A stretch of 64,000 nt of DNA from Oopsacas minuta (taxonomy: Eukaryota > Porifera > Hexactinellida > Lyssacinosida > Leucopsacidae), in contig JAKMXF010000111.1 of the NCBI GenBank assembly GCA_024704765.1, positions 1,685,627-1,749,626 on the forward strand. Reading direction: 5' to 3'. The notes beneath the pieces are model-generated. The model searched no databases. It saw nothing but the letters and a program-made list of their open reading frames with translations, and was not told the DNA's origin. The position numbers were made by a program, and so were the translations under genes. Below are positions 34,258 to 46,782 of this stretch, one piece after another. How positions within the stretch are numbered: position 1 is the first letter of the stretch; the number at the start of each line of letters is the position of its first letter.

Positions 34258-36194
34258 CAGGAGGCTTCAACCTTTTTCTTTTGAGAGCCAAATGTTAGTA
34301 CCCTATTAAATTGGCGAGCCGCATTGAAAGGTTAGGAACAAGTAATCTATATTTTAATATCGCACTGTATTATTGTGAATGATTTATCATATTACTTATA
34401 TAATAAATATTATTTTGAAGGCTGATCTGTTTGATTAGTTGAATTAAGATGTTATCTGTATTAGGTTTCATATGAGGTGACGAAATACGAAGAATGATTT
34501 AGGAGGTGGTTGTCAGCCAAATTGGTTCTATATTAGTTCTTTATATATTTCATTTTAGAGAAGAATGCCTCGCAAATATAAGTGCTTCCAAATCCGATAG
34601 CTATCCTTCTTGAGTCTTTCAAAATAGCAGGATAGTTATCTGAAAGTAGTGTTTTATAGAAACTAATTACGTCAACATCCTTGAAGTCTGTCTTGAGATC
34701 TATGCTAGAATGCAGGTCAACGAGTTCAAGTTGAAGCTCCTGTGGAGCATATTGCGTATCAATACTGAGGCTGTACAAAATCTCGAAGCTTTATTGTTGA
34801 TGTTTAAAATCTCCAATCTAGACTGATTGTTTTCTTGAAGATTTGAGATAATTCTAGCATATTTGTTTCCATCGGCATTAATTTGTGAATTTAGTGTTGG
34901 AAAGTGAAAAAATAGTTACTTTTAAGCTGTAGCTTAAATAGAGCGAGATTCGACTCGAAATTTCGAATTGTGGCATAAAGTTCATGGATCATCTTGTTCT
35001 TTCCCTGGAGTGTAGTCATGTCTACAAGGAATGCAAAGTCGCTAATCCACGTTGGATCATCTAATTCAGGCATTTTCTGGTCCTTTGAGGCTAAGAAATG
35101 TGTTTCATCTGGTAATTGCGAAAACCTTTTAAGTACTGCTCCTCTACACAGCCATCTAACACTTGTAAAGTAGATAACATCCCCGTAATCTGAATCGAGA
35201 TCATTCAAAACTTCGAAAATATCATTGCCACGAGTTCTTCGATGCATAGAACGAAGAGGTAATTGGCACGTAATGCTGATGTTTTCATCAATCTTATCCA
35301 GACTGCCAATTGCTCTCCATCACAAATATCTTTACTTCCATCAAGTACCAAGCTACAGAAACTAAAACAACATATATTTTCTAAGAGTTGTGCATGAATA
35401 TTTGTTGAAATTAATTCCACTCAACCCGCTACTGTCGTAGCGCTCAGAGAGACTTTCTATATTAGTTGTTTTTTGTCTGGACAATATTGATCAACGAATT
35501 CATTTAGGCACTCCTTTACATATTCACCGTCCGTAAATGGTTTCACAAGTTTCGCGATTATATTACTAATAGCAAAGCTAACTGCTGTAACCGACTTGAC
35601 CAAATTGTCACTTTTCGAAAAGATTGATTGTTACTCTTTAAATTTCTCTCAGATTGTCAAGTTTAGTCTTTCGTGCTTCCTCAAGAATTACTACAAAATT
35701 TGACTGGTGTTTAGAGTTGTACTGTCTTTCCAAGTTTCCTTTTTTCGGAAGCAATTGTTTCACGGCATATAAGGCAAATGTATTTGAAACTGTCCTCCAC
35801 GAAAACATTCTTGATTTTCCATTCTATCTTGAATGACTTATTTTCTTCTATCTTCCGCTTTCTCGACGTGGAAGTAGCTATACGTAAAGACCAAGATAAA
35901 TGTGTAATTGCAGAGTATTTGATATTCGAAAATTAAAATATTGCCGAATACTTCTAATTTATACTTTGAGTTTTTAAAAATGAGAAGACAAAAATAAATA
36001 TCTGAAGACAACAAAAATCTTCTATATAATATTAAGACCATCAATGTATCCAGAATTTAGAAACAATAAGGTGCTACTACTTAAGTATATTCGCAATATC
36101 TTTAGAATAATATACCTACAGAATATTTATGACACATTTCAAAATAAACGAGCCGCACGTTTCATGCTCAAGAGCGGCAGGTTGAAGACCCCTG
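34258..36194 (-). mobile_element. hAT transposon (BED-finger type), decayed
   Basis: Ends CAGGAGGCTTCAACC (34258) and GGTTGAAGACCCCTG (ending 36194) are inverted. Flanks ATATATAG and GAATATAG match at six of eight positions. The interior has a minus-strand transposase relic of the GTF2IRD2/ZBED type. It is inserted in the right arm of the element at 31021-36232. Confidence 0.85.
34533..35870 (-). pseudogene. hAT transposase (GTF2IRD2/ZBED-like), broken
   Basis: From about 35870 down: RKRKIEENKSFKIEWKIKNV and YICLICRETIASEKR, a BED-type zinc finger missing its His half after a frame break. Then CSLVLDGSKDICDGEQLAVW (35350-35300; an Asp-containing first catalytic block), DSDYGDVIYFTSVRWLCRG and DFAFLVDMTTLQGKN (35200-35000), and the C-terminal QLELVDLHSSIDLKT and STYICEAFFSKMKYIKN (34700-34533), with E in the dimerisation region. 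The order is that of a full hAT transposase, but stops and frameshifts separate the blocks. Confidence 0.82.
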
Positions 36195-36464
36195 GAATAT
36201 AGCAACCTAGATTGCTGGTTATACAAACCCTTATAAATATTACATATATACACATAATTATAGCTATTGTTAACCGAGTACTGCAGGGGAAATATGTGAT
36301 TTTATGACGTAGAAGAGGTGCCAAAATCTCGTTTTTGGTGCGGGAATTGGTTTAAAACAAACAAAGTGTTAAAATTTTAGTGTTCTTGTCACTATGAACG
36401 TAAAACTTTGGCAGTAATCGGTTAAACTTAAAAATTTTTGAATTCATTTTATAGAGCACTAGAA

Positions 36465-36650
36465 CAGAGTTTCTCAACCTGTTGTCTTTTGACCAAAATT
36501 GACCACTTTGTGGTCACAGATACATTTATATGATATTTTTGGTCAAATTGAGCTTCATGGCCAAATTGAAATACCTGCCCAAACTTGATATGGTCAGAAA
36601 AAATCTTTCCCAAAGTGTGGTCAAAGCACGAGTGAGGTTGATAAACCCTG
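36465..36650. mobile_element. hAT MITE with exact 8-bp duplication
   Basis: 186 bp, ends CAGAGTTTCTCAACCT and AGGTTGATAAACCCTG, flanked on both sides by CACTAGAA (36457-36464, 36651-36658). No gene. The interior repeats TTTGGTCAAATTGA-like words. Confidence 0.93.
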
Positions 36651-36658
36651 CACTAGAA

Positions 36659-37170
36659 GAACCTATTGTTTAACATATAAATATTTTTCAGATACTTTTT
36701 CCAAAATCTATAATCAACACAAAAATTCTAGAAGAGTACAAACATATAGAATTTGTTTCTCTTTCGAAATGTGTGAATATTTTAGTACCTTTCCTTTCAT
36801 AATTGTTGCAGGCGAAATGAGTTCTCAGGCAATACGCGTTTTGTCTAGGCTAAACATGTTCTGATTGAAACTTCAGGCGAAAATGAAATATGAATTTTTA
36901 TATTAGTCATGGTTGATTAAAAGAATTATGAAACCTGTATATTCAGATTCGCTTTGTAATTATGTAAAAAAGGATCTTGATATTATTTGATATTGGTTAA
37001 CTATCATATATAATTATTTGCAGTTTTTGTCTACGATTCAAATATAATGTATTTATAGCTCTAGCTAATTGTACAATAAATTCCCATTATAGCCAAGTCG
37101 GATCTAACGACACTCCTGTTATAGCGAAGTGATTGTTTACCCCAAGGAGCTTGAATTTATTTTATTGATA
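36659..37170. other. no gene recognised
   Basis: AT-rich. 37075-37140 contains AAATTCCCATTATAGCCAAG and CGGATCTAACGACACTCC, a fragment of a pogo-like MITE related to 13208-13694. Confidence 0.45.
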
Positions 37171-37331
37171 CAGTGGAACCTCCCTAAGCAGGGAGGTTGG
37201 GTCCTCAAGATTTGGTGCCCCGAACCCCGCTTATAGAGGTTCATTTGCATTATGATTAATGTAGTTGAAATAAATTTTGACCCCACTGTTAAGACATTCC
37301 TGTATCAGCCCCGCTTGTGGCGGTTCCACTG
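37171..37331. mobile_element. short MITE, family 1 copy b
   Basis: 161 bp with ends CAGTGGAACCTCCC and GGCGGTTCCACTG, preceded by TA. Matches 13865-14033 along its length (CAAGATTTGGTGCCCC; CTGTTAAGACATTCC). Confidence 0.8.
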
Positions 37332-37801
37332 ATATTCAAACTTGTTATAAGTACATTTATGACTTCTCATAGAACTGCTGATCACACACACCCAACCCGC
37401 GCGCCCAATTAATTACATTCAATACATGAGCATTTTCTACATATAAGAGGTGGTCTAAAAGTCGAAGACCTGAGCCCTCCCCTCTACCAAAAGTAGGGGT
37501 CCCTAACCACTAGCTTCCAAATGAATTTAATTAAATATTACAAGTTAAAGAGCTACCCTTTAACTACTGATATTTAACCAAATTCATAAATATTTTTTAT
37601 CACCCATGAATAATATAATATAGTATAGTGAAATTTCATTTGCCTGCAACACATACAAACATTGTGGAGGCGGCATTCCCCTCAGGTTTTACTCCCAAAC
37701 CTACATAGTCTAACAAATGTACAACCAAGAACGTGGTAAGCACATTTAAATGGACAAGTTGATCTATACAAAATAAATGGGTGATTAATAATAATTCTAT
37801 A

Positions 37802-40800
37802 ACGAAGAAGTTAGCAGCCAATTCAAGTTAAAAAAACGTGTTCACTTCAATCATGTATTTGACCGACTTTCCGTATAGCTAGAGAAAATAACTTGGTATT
37901 GTTCGAAAGTATAGCGTTGGCGCATTAAAAAATATCATCAGAATTGTGAAGATGTGTGATGACTTAGCATTGAGGTTTTGAATATTTTCCATTCGTGTCA
38001 ACTATAATGTGTTATTTGACCGGCTTCTCATTATTATTTTGATACAAATTTTCTTCTACTGGCTATTGAGGGCTGGTGGATTATGTGTTTAAAATTGCTT
38101 TTAAAAATATTCATTACTTTTTGAAATATTTTATTTTAAAATTTCAACGAAGAAGTTAGACTAGGGTCACTTCAGTGAACTAATTTGACTCACTTATACT
38201 CATCAGATTTAAAAGAAATTAGTATTATTGGAAAGAGGAGAGTTGAACGTTTTATACAATATGTTTTGATTCTCAAAACATTTACTATTAGTTACTTTTT
38301 TGGTTAATATTTTTAGTGACACGACTCCCTTGAATATACCCACCTAAAAGTCAGAATTCAATTCTGATATTATATAGGCATACTTTAGTGATATCGTCGT
38401 TTATTAAAATTAAATTTCATTAAAAAATATTAACAAATCGTGGTGCTAGAGGAAATCAAATTTTAAGTCGGAAGTGAGAGTGGTAGGGGATTAAACATAT
38501 TCTACATAAAGTAGGGTCAGTTCAAACTCATGTTTCTTACCCTAAACCCGACTGAATTTCAATTATTTTAATGCTAATCGGTAGTTGAGATAAGGACGTA
38601 TATAACAATTCGATATTTTTCGTGAAACGCTAAAATTATCACCTGCAACGGCCTGCAAAAATCGGTAAATTCTCAGGTTTTTTGTGTATTACGAATTTTA
38701 AGTTTGAGATTAATTCTTGAAGTTATTTCTCATCACAACCCCTTCAAAATTTATAGATGCCTTCTTTCGTATCTCATAATTCAATTTCCTTAAAAACAAC
38801 AAGGGTGGCTACTAATCTTTCTATGATTTTTATATTTATTTTGTTTTTTCTCAATTTTCCTCAGTTGCTTCACTATAATTATTGTGTTTTAATATGGTAA
38901 TTATTGCATAGGCTCTACTTGTAAGACTATCAACACTTGCTTAGATCATTAGTACGTATAGGAAGTCATATCGTCGTACTTGTTATAGTTCCCTTTGCAA
39001 CTTCTTTCAACAAATACTTAAATTTAGGGACTCATTTGTGTTAACCTACACACAAAATGAGTTGGTATACATTATTTGTTGTGTAGTATCACAGATGATT
39101 AATATTATGGTGTTTATCCCACTCTCATATTATAGAATTTCTTCCTCAAGATTGTTCAGAGCTATTTACCATTTATGATTAAAGCGATATACAAATATCA
39201 GTATAAATTTTGAAATGAAAGATTCCAATTTATACTATATGAAAACTTCCTCTTCGTGTCTGAAATTATTACACAATCAGAAACATATATTGCCCTGTAT
39301 GATTCTTACTATTGTCTAAACACTTGAATATACATACATATATTACACATACTACTTGTAATTTGGCATAGGGGAACCAGGAACCAGTGCATAGACAGAA
39401 AATATTCATAATAATTCATTTAATAGCTTTTAAATAATTTGCTAACAAAAATTATCTAACAATCTTCCCATATTTCTGCGCTCGCTATAAGATAAATTAC
39501 TACCATAAGCACCCGTAGTATCTGTATGATGAGTTTAAAGAGATCCTTCAGAATACAACTTGACCACTACACAATTATTCAAATAATTCTTGTCCTCAAT
39601 AGAAAATAGATATGCTCTACATTTAAGGAATTACACTCTGCTCTAGCCAGTATAGTTACCCGTCTAATCAGTCTTGAGGCCCCTCCTAAGCAAATCATAG
39701 TTTCTGAATAATGAATTATCTCAATTTCAAGTCAACTCGAGAGCTGACCTCTAACAATGTATCCACAACTTGTTCACTTTCTACATTATACTTAGGATTG
39801 TGAACCTGGGGGGATTGGTTCCTTAACTAATATTCAACACGAACAAGGTATTCAGAATAAACATTTTGTATGCTGGTAATACCATCAGTATCGAATTCCT
39901 TTCCTTGTTCCCATTCTCAGCTAATGAAAAAGCTCAAAATTTCCCCATTTAAAGACACATACTTTTACCAAACATTTGATAAACTAAACTATGACCAGGT
40001 TGTGTTAGAACTAACTACAAAACTATTGCTATAAGCACCTGTGATGACATTAACGAAGTGAAAACACAGATCAATAAGACATGCATCAGTGAATTGCAAA
40101 AATCCAGATATATTACTAGCATTAGATAACCTATAGAATTTTGCGCCATCTATCCACAACTGAGTTTAAGATGTATTAAAGGCTAAGCAATTTTCTTCAG
40201 AATTTTCAATAAGAAACATATTGTCTCGTAACTCAAATTCAAGTGTAAATATAGATTACCAAATGATGAAACTGATATTGAAACATTCAGCTACGGTCTT
40301 ACTTACATCATAAATATTTATCAACAGACGAGTATTTAGATGTTGGATAAAATTAGATATGTTAGTTCCGAAGAAAAATACCATAAGATTGATACAAATT
40401 TTAGTGATAACGTATATATTTACTTGTATGCACAAGAATTAAGTTTTAACATTGACTCAAAATGAAAATGGACCCTTCAAAATATATTACCACCAAATGT
40501 TAAAAAGTAGTAGCGCCCCCTGTTGTTTTTAAGGAAATTGAATTATGAGATACGAAAGAAGGCATCTATAAATTTTGAAGGGGTTGTGATGAGAAATAAC
40601 TTCAAGAATTAATCTCAAACTTAAAATTCGTAATACACAAAAAACCTGAGAATTTACCGATTTTTGCAGGCCGTTGCAGGTGATAATTTTAGCGTTTCAC
40701 GAAAAATATCGAATTGTTATATACGTCCTTATCTCAACTACCGATTAGCATTAAAATAATTGAAATTCAGTCGGGTTTAGGGTAAGAAACATGAGTTTGA

Positions 40801-41520
40801 ACTGACCCTACTTTATGTAGAATATGTTTAATCCCCTACCACTCTCACTTCCGACTTAAAATTTGATTTCCTCTAGCACCACGATTTGTTAATATTTTTT
40901 AATGAAATTTAATTTTAATAAACGACGATATCACTAAAGTATGCCTATATAATATCAGAATTGAATTCTGACTTTTAGGTGGGTATATTCAAGGGAGTCG
41001 TGTCACTAAAAATATTAACCAAAAAAGTAACTAATAGTAAATGTTTTGAGAATCAAAACATATTGTATAAAACGTTCAACTCTCCTCTTTCCAATAATAC
41101 TAATTTCTTTTAAATCTGATGAGTATAAGTGAGTCAAATTAGTTCACTGAAGTGACCCTAGTCTAACTTCTTCGTTGAAATTTTAAAATAAAATATTTCA
41201 AAAAGTAATGAATATTTTTAAAAGCAATTTTAAACACATAATCCACCAGCCCTCAATAGCCAGTAGAAGAAAATTTGTATCAAAATAATAATGAGAAGCC
41301 GGTCAAATAACACATTATAGTTGACACGAATGGAAAATATTCAAAACCTCAATGCTAAGTCATCACACATCTTCACAATTCTGATGATATTTTTTAATGC
41401 GCCAACGCTATACTTTCGAACAATACCAAGTTATTTTCTCTAGCTATACGGAAAGTCGGTCAAATACATGATTGAAGTGAACACGTTTTTTTAACTTGAA
41501 TTGGCTGCTAACTTCTCCGT
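37802..41520. mobile_element. foldback element with two 1000-bp arms
   Basis: 37802-38801 is the reverse complement of 40521-41520: complementary positions sum to 79322 at every point I checked, so there is no net indel over 1 kb, and only rare mismatches were seen (one at 37805/41517). TA flanks both ends (37800-37801, 41521-41522). The terminal motif ACGAAGAAGTTAG recurs inside the arm at 38147, pointing to modular arms. The 1719-bp centre (38802-40520) is AT-rich with no ORF worth reporting. Non-autonomous; the TA target fits Tc1/mariner-type mobilisation. The near-perfect arms indicate recent origin or ongoing gene conversion. Confidence 0.92.
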
Positions 41521-41971
41521 TACTCTATAGCAGTTTATGTATTGGTCAGATTGATACCAACCAACTGGACCGTCTCATATACATCAGAAAGCGTATGGGT
41601 TTACAATTGTTTATTGCCTTAAATTAGGGGTCTAGGAAGGCGGCCCCAATAGCCAATACCCAAGCCGTTATAAGGTTGAACTTAGTCATGATCTATTTTT
41701 GGTAAATACGCTTACGAAATAATTATTTCCCATTCATTTCAAAACGATGGGCATTCGAATGAAGGTACACTGTTTCCAGAAGGGATACTTCTTATCTGAA
41801 CCCATAAAGGGAATTTAGCGTGCCATTTGTAGATATGAATGAATAATATTCTCTCTTTCAAAATCCTGGTGAACATTGCCTCTGTACAAATAATATAATT
41901 ACTCTACACCTAATTGGATATCAAAAACGATAATATTGACAAATCTTCAGGCATAATAAACAATAAAGATA
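41521..41971. other. no gene recognised; 3' flank of PTB gene
   Basis: Includes the likely 3' untranslated region of the minus-strand PTB gene: on that strand, TTTATTATGCC just after the stop codon and other AT-rich stretches. No canonical AATAAA signal could be assigned. Confidence 0.4.
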
Positions 41972-42400
41972 TTAAGATTTTGAATTAATCAGAGCAAGTT
42001 TTGATTTCTTGTAAGTATCAAATGCCTTTTGAAATATATCAAGTACAAAGTCAACTTGTTCCTCAGTTTCATAGACGTAGCATGTGAATTTATCTTGCTG
42101 ATGATCATCTCGTACTATATAGGCCACGCTCCTTGAGCCCTGTACAGCGCTATAAGTAACATTTTTGATAGAAAAGTGAATAGGTGGGATTGAGGTATTT
42201 AAACTATGTGCTTTTTCAATGACGTGAGTTGTCACTCCAGAGCAAGTCACCTCGACCAATACAGGCTGTACAGATGTGACACGCATTCGACGACGCTCAG
42301 AAAGGATACGTGCCATTGCTTCTTTAGCAACCTCACGACCTGAACCTTTTCTAGTTGAAACTGAACCGATGAAATTAGCACTAAGAGAATAAAACGACAT
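41972..42400 (-). CDS. PTB/PID-domain protein (single domain)
   Basis: 142 residues, almost entirely one phosphotyrosine-binding (PTB/PID) fold, a module that binds NPxY-type peptides in adaptor proteins. Visible landmarks: a first strand with ANFIGSVSTRKGSGREVAK, a helix with AMARILSERRRMR, central strands RVTSVQPVLVEVTCSG and IPPIHFSIKNVTYSA, the strand SVAYIVRDDHQQ then FTCYVYETEEQ, and the long C-terminal helix VDFVLDIFQKAFDTYKK that closes the groove. Starts at ATG 42398-42400 and ends 41972. No second domain follows, so it may be a stand-alone adaptor or the 5' exon of a longer gene, though the stop is in the same ORF. No transposon motifs; a probable host gene. Closest PTB family not determined. 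Confidence 0.8.
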   Translation of the reverse strand: MSFYSLSANFIGSVSTRKGSGREVAKEAMARILSERRRMRVTSVQPVLVEVTCSGVTTHVIEKAHSLNTSIPPIHFSIKNVTYSAVQGSRSVAYIVRDDHQQDKFTCYVYETEEQVDFVLDIFQKAFDTYKKSKLALINSKS

Positions 42401-43024
42401 ATCAGTTACGGTTATAATAAACTATTTGTACCCATATCGGTTGTAATTATTTGGTAACCAAACTGATGAATAGTCTAACAAAATTAAATAATTTGTCTAA
42501 CAGATTTGCCTCTACCAAAATTACTTAAAAAGTTATCAAAATGAGTAAAAATGTCTGCATAATTAATGAAACTAGCACACTTTGCTTGCTAGGTCGCTGC
42601 GCGACCGGATATACTCAGCACTAGTGTTTCAATGTTAATTTTTTGTGGAAATTTGAATGTGTATTATCCATGGTCCATCCAAATTCCATTTATTGGCCTT
42701 TTATGGTTATACTGGAGCTGCTGCGAGATTTCAAACTTCTTTAATTAAATATGCTGAACTGTGGCAAAAATGTGATACTCAATAATAAATAAGGTGAGAA
42801 TTACGTCATAATTTCGTCATTGGTTATAGTCTCAGCTATCGTTTTCGTTATACACGCCTACTGTTTACTTAGGGGAATAAAATACTCAAGTATTAATTCC
42901 ATGCATCTGATTAGGAAGGTCAATATTGTTGTTTACAAATTTTGATCATGCTTGGATTAGTTAAATTCTAATCCAAGCATAATCAAAAAAGGTCTGTGTG
43001 AAAATCTCTACATATATCATTCAG
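42401..43024. other. intergenic; GC-rich spot and hairpin
   Basis: Upstream of the PTB gene. CTAGGTCGCTGCGCGACCGG (about 42590) is a short GC-rich hairpin-like sequence of the kind also seen at 33010 and 61395. A longer hairpin is listed separately. Confidence 0.4.
42941..42987. repeat. perfect-stem hairpin
   Basis: TGCTTGGATTAG and CTAATCCAAGCA flank TTAAATT; with outer bases the arms are about 19-20 bp with one mismatch. Could be a MITE remnant or a small RNA hairpin; no evidence of expression. Confidence 0.75.
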
Positions 43025-46000
43025 CATAGCCTACTAAACATAAAGCCATTTCACTACTTTGGACTAGGGATAGAATCCAGTCGACTTTTTCTGGACTACA
43101 ACACATTTATATCATTATAAATTACTTTATTCTTCTTCTTATTTAAGTATTATTATCATAAACATAGCAGCGTATATTTAATTGCCTCCCAGCACAAACA
43201 CAAATATATAATATGACATTATTAATTTAATGATGTATACAATTAAATTATTTAGAAGATAATTTGAGATATTTCTTTTGATTATCTTTGAAATAGGTAG
43301 TGGGACCATTTCGATTCTTGGCCTTATTGTTAAGTACACAATTGGCTACCGTTGTCAAAAGTGAATGGAATAAGCCTTTCCTTCTGTACAGTAATCGAAA
43401 AAAATCCAAGTTTTCAAAGTCCTCATTATCAAGTTTAAGAAGAGTTAGCTGCACTAAAATTGATCTTGAATCCGATCGTAGAAAATCATTGACAACTGGC
43501 TAACGTTCAATATTTGTAAACACTTCCAGATTGTAAAAAGAGAATTAAGAACTTGTTTAGATGGCCATGCAAGTCCGCCACGATCTAGGAGTCGAATCAG
43601 CGATAAATTAGAATCTAGATCTTCTATTTCTATAGTCTTATCCTCAGTTAGTAGAGAGCAACATTTTGGGCACAATTCTGAAGTTTTAATTAATTTCCTT
43701 ATCAAAGAAAAGCTGCATACCCTCTGATGAACCTAGCCCTTGTCTTGTATCAGAATTCGGGGGCAAATCTTCAAAAGAGAGAACACATGTAAAGTGATTA
43801 ACATCCATCTTATCACCACAACTAGTTGTACAACCAAGATCAACAGCATTTTTCCTGGATTCGAAATCTACTGATAAATTCCATAAAGGAGCCTCTACCT
43901 TTACGGTCATAATCTTTCCTATGATATAACTTGAGTATATTGGACAATTTTAGTACCCTTTCACTTTCTTGTACTTGAGATACAGAAACATTATAGTTTG
44001 ATCCTGACATCTGTCGATATAATCCAAAATGGTGTTCAATTGGATCATTTTGTATAAAAGATGACAATACAGAGAATCCACATTCTCCAGTCATATATTC
44101 TACAAGTTTTGGTAGAGCAATGCTTGAATGGCGAAAGCTAGTAAAGGTCTGAGCTGTTAGTTTTCCTCGTGTAAATGGTAAGCTTCCCAGGACTTTAGCC
44201 AATGATGTAAATTAAACCTGGGATCATCCTGCACAAGTGATAGAGAATCTCGATCATTGAGACGAACGCCCTTCCAAGGAGCGTTGACATTGAAAAGCTT
44301 CCAGACTTGACAAATTAAAGCTATAAAGTCACCAGTCTGATTGCTTTGAATAAAATCATCGATTGATGTAAGATCAAGGCAGCTACATTATTGTAATCAA
44401 ATATCCGAAGTGCAAGCTTAACGTTCAGTTTATCTAGGACAGATGGCCAACATGATTTGTAATTTAATTTTGGTGCTAGTTTTGCAACAGAAAATTGGTC
44501 TAATTTGAATAGAGCCTCAAATCCTAAATTAGAAGGAATGGAATAAAAAGTGTAGATGAAGTATCATAATAATTCAAAAATACCTGAAAAGATGCTTTTG
44601 ACAATCGTACTGGGTGAGTAGAATTGGAAATATCTTTAAAGTTTGGATAAAAGAATTTACAGTCATCATCTTTTTGATTGACCCAAATATTCCTAATAGA
44701 CTTGATAATGTGTCCAAAATCAAAACTCGATAAAAATAGCGTCCACTACCATTGGGATGAGAGACACAGCGTAGAAGATCTGTATTATTCCCAAGTAACT
44801 TGAAAAGATTCACATTCAAATGATAGTTATCTGAAGCTATCGCATCTACAATTAATCCACACTTTTCGATATCACAAATTATTCACTGAGTAAATGGAAC
44901 TAAATCTGTTGCTTTAGGATTGGTTAGTGGGAACAAACGCACAACACTAGATCATTTCTTATACAAGCTGGTAACCATAAAGCATAAAATAGTTTTGGCT
45001 GCTTCTATCTCATCTGATTTTGAACATTCAGCAGTACCAATAAGCTTTCCTCCTTAAAAAACACAAAATATATAGAATAACTTCATGAATTGAAATAATA
45101 CAGCAGCGAACCTTTATAATTAATGCAAGATTTCACATGAATCTCATCAATATGAAGGCAAATATGACGTTCATACTGATTAAATTCGGCTGTCTCTGCT
45201 CTAAGTCAAGAAATCCGCATCAAGCCCATATTTAGAATATTACCAAAATAATGATGATTCGTGAGGCAGAGAAACACAATCCAAATACGAAGTTGTCTTT
45301 AACAAGCAGAGATGATAAATGACACTTTACAGATAGTATCATTGTAACCGTATTATACCGGCGACGTGTTTTTCTTTACAGTAGAGTTTTCTAGCTGGCC
45401 CAAATATATTAGAGCTGAGACAATAGGTTGGGGAACTTGTAGGTACCTAGAACCATAAGATAATTTGTAATCGTACTCACATGAATTTAGATTTTATATA
45501 TTATGAATCCTACCTGACTGATCGAATACTTGTTCCAGCAAGGAAATAGTTTGTTTCATGGAAGAAATGCAATGTCAAAGCTCTAAATAGATTGTAAAAA
45601 GTTGGGTAATGTTCGAAACAATGTTCATAAACTGTACAGTGTATAGGGAATATATCTTACCAATAACAACTGCATTATACTCAGTGTAATTAGACAATTC
45701 ATTAATCAATTTAGAGATCTAATGCATATCACAAATAAATTTGATTGATAGATTCACTACCATCCCATGATGGCAACATCTCACTTGAAGAAATTTGTCA
45801 ATAGTAAAACTATCTTGTACAGAAATAACTCCACTATTTGTTGTTAGTTGGACGATACTAATTACGTCGCCCATATTCTAAACAATCCACTCTTGGGGAT
45901 CTTTATGTTATGTGACTTAGTGTTTATGTCATTTAAATTAGAGACAGTGAATTTTCTCTGCTCTTCTTCAAATACATCAACCCTCTGTTTAATTGCCTAT

Positions 46001-46782
46001 ATAGTACAATACCATAAAACATGTAAGAATAAATCTTAAATATTTGACACAACTTGATATACTTGGATCTGTAAATCACGTTCCTTTTTGTCTTTATCAA
46101 GCCTTGGATATTTAATGGTGAGATCATTAAGACGATCAGGGCAACCAGGAAGACATTTCGGTATTGCACCTTTTTCAGAGTATCCACTATTGATCGTGTC
46201 TTCGTTTGATTATCAATGTCAAGATAAGTTTGCGTGTCAACTATATCATCAGAATCAAAGTGCTTAGCACAAACAAAAATGTTTTTCATCGTGTGAAGAT
46301 TTATCATATAATTACATATTGACGGAATGATAAATTAAGCCTAAATCGTAGAAATATCATTTTAATTTATATCCAAGTTCTAAAGAAATACTTACTAACT
46401 ATATGCAGAAATCGTTTCCACTTATGGATGATATCTTGCGGCTCAGAAGGAATGCGAAACACTGCAATGCCACTATGATCATTGTAGTATCCAGTAGTAC
46501 ATCTGGGAGCAGAACACGAGTTAGGCATGTGCCAAAGAAATAAATACACAATGAGCTAATATTATTTAAGCAAAATAAGTTAAAATTATTAGAAATTGAA
46601 TTTAGAATAACACAAATTCACAATACAAATCTCAGGAAATTATTGATAAACCTGACAACAATATCAGTTTTATTCAAAAAATATGTATTCACATTGTGGG
46701 TGTATAAAAAAATCCTCTTCATCCTATCCCTGGTCCAAGCCCATTTAGCTCAGTGAAATGGCCTTATGTTTAGTAGGCTATG
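43025..46782 (-). mobile_element. P-element-like transposon (THAP type)
   Basis: Inverted ends CATAGCCTACTAAACATAAA (43025) and its near complement ending at 46782, extending to about 30-50 bp with a gap. The flanks are CATTCAG on both sides (43018-43024, 46783-46789), a 7-bp duplication instead of the 8 bp usual for Drosophila P. The interior has a minus-strand transposase gene starting with a THAP zinc finger and ending with P-type C-terminal blocks. Confidence 0.9.
43248..46528 (-). pseudogene. THAP/P-type transposase, multi-exon and/or broken
   Basis: Start at 46528: MPNSCSAPRCTTGYYN and VFRIPSEP then HKWKRFLHIV, the Cys pair and Trp of a THAP DNA-binding domain; the second half, FVCAKHFDSDDI, lies at about 46280-46240 after a probable intron. 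The catalytic part includes FDFGHIIKSIRNIW (about 44725-44685; the Asp and HxxK..RN motif of P transposases), FIQNDPIEHHFGLYRQMSGS (about 44060-44000; the late acidic residue), then DRGGLAWPSKQVLNSLF and a C-terminal block to 43248. These lie in different frames, some of which may be introns, but several breaks fall inside conserved blocks. Related to vertebrate THAP9 and Drosophila P; probably inactive. Confidence 0.78.

Larger units (their letters stand above)
31021..36232. mobile_element. inverted-repeat element hosting nested insertions
   Basis: Left end AAGGGCTTGTCTAACCAGCA and right end (complement of AAGGGTTTGTATAACCAGCA, ending 36232) are inverted. The left arm runs to about 31255; the right arm occupies about 34020-34257 plus 36195-36232, split by a hAT insertion. 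Shared stretches include ACTTTTGTATATAGCAACTT and CACAGGTCTGAGTTT. Between the arms lie another inverted-repeat element, a dispersed repeat with its own MITE, and unassigned sequence. No own transposase recognised. Exact ends uncertain by a few bases. Confidence 0.65.
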
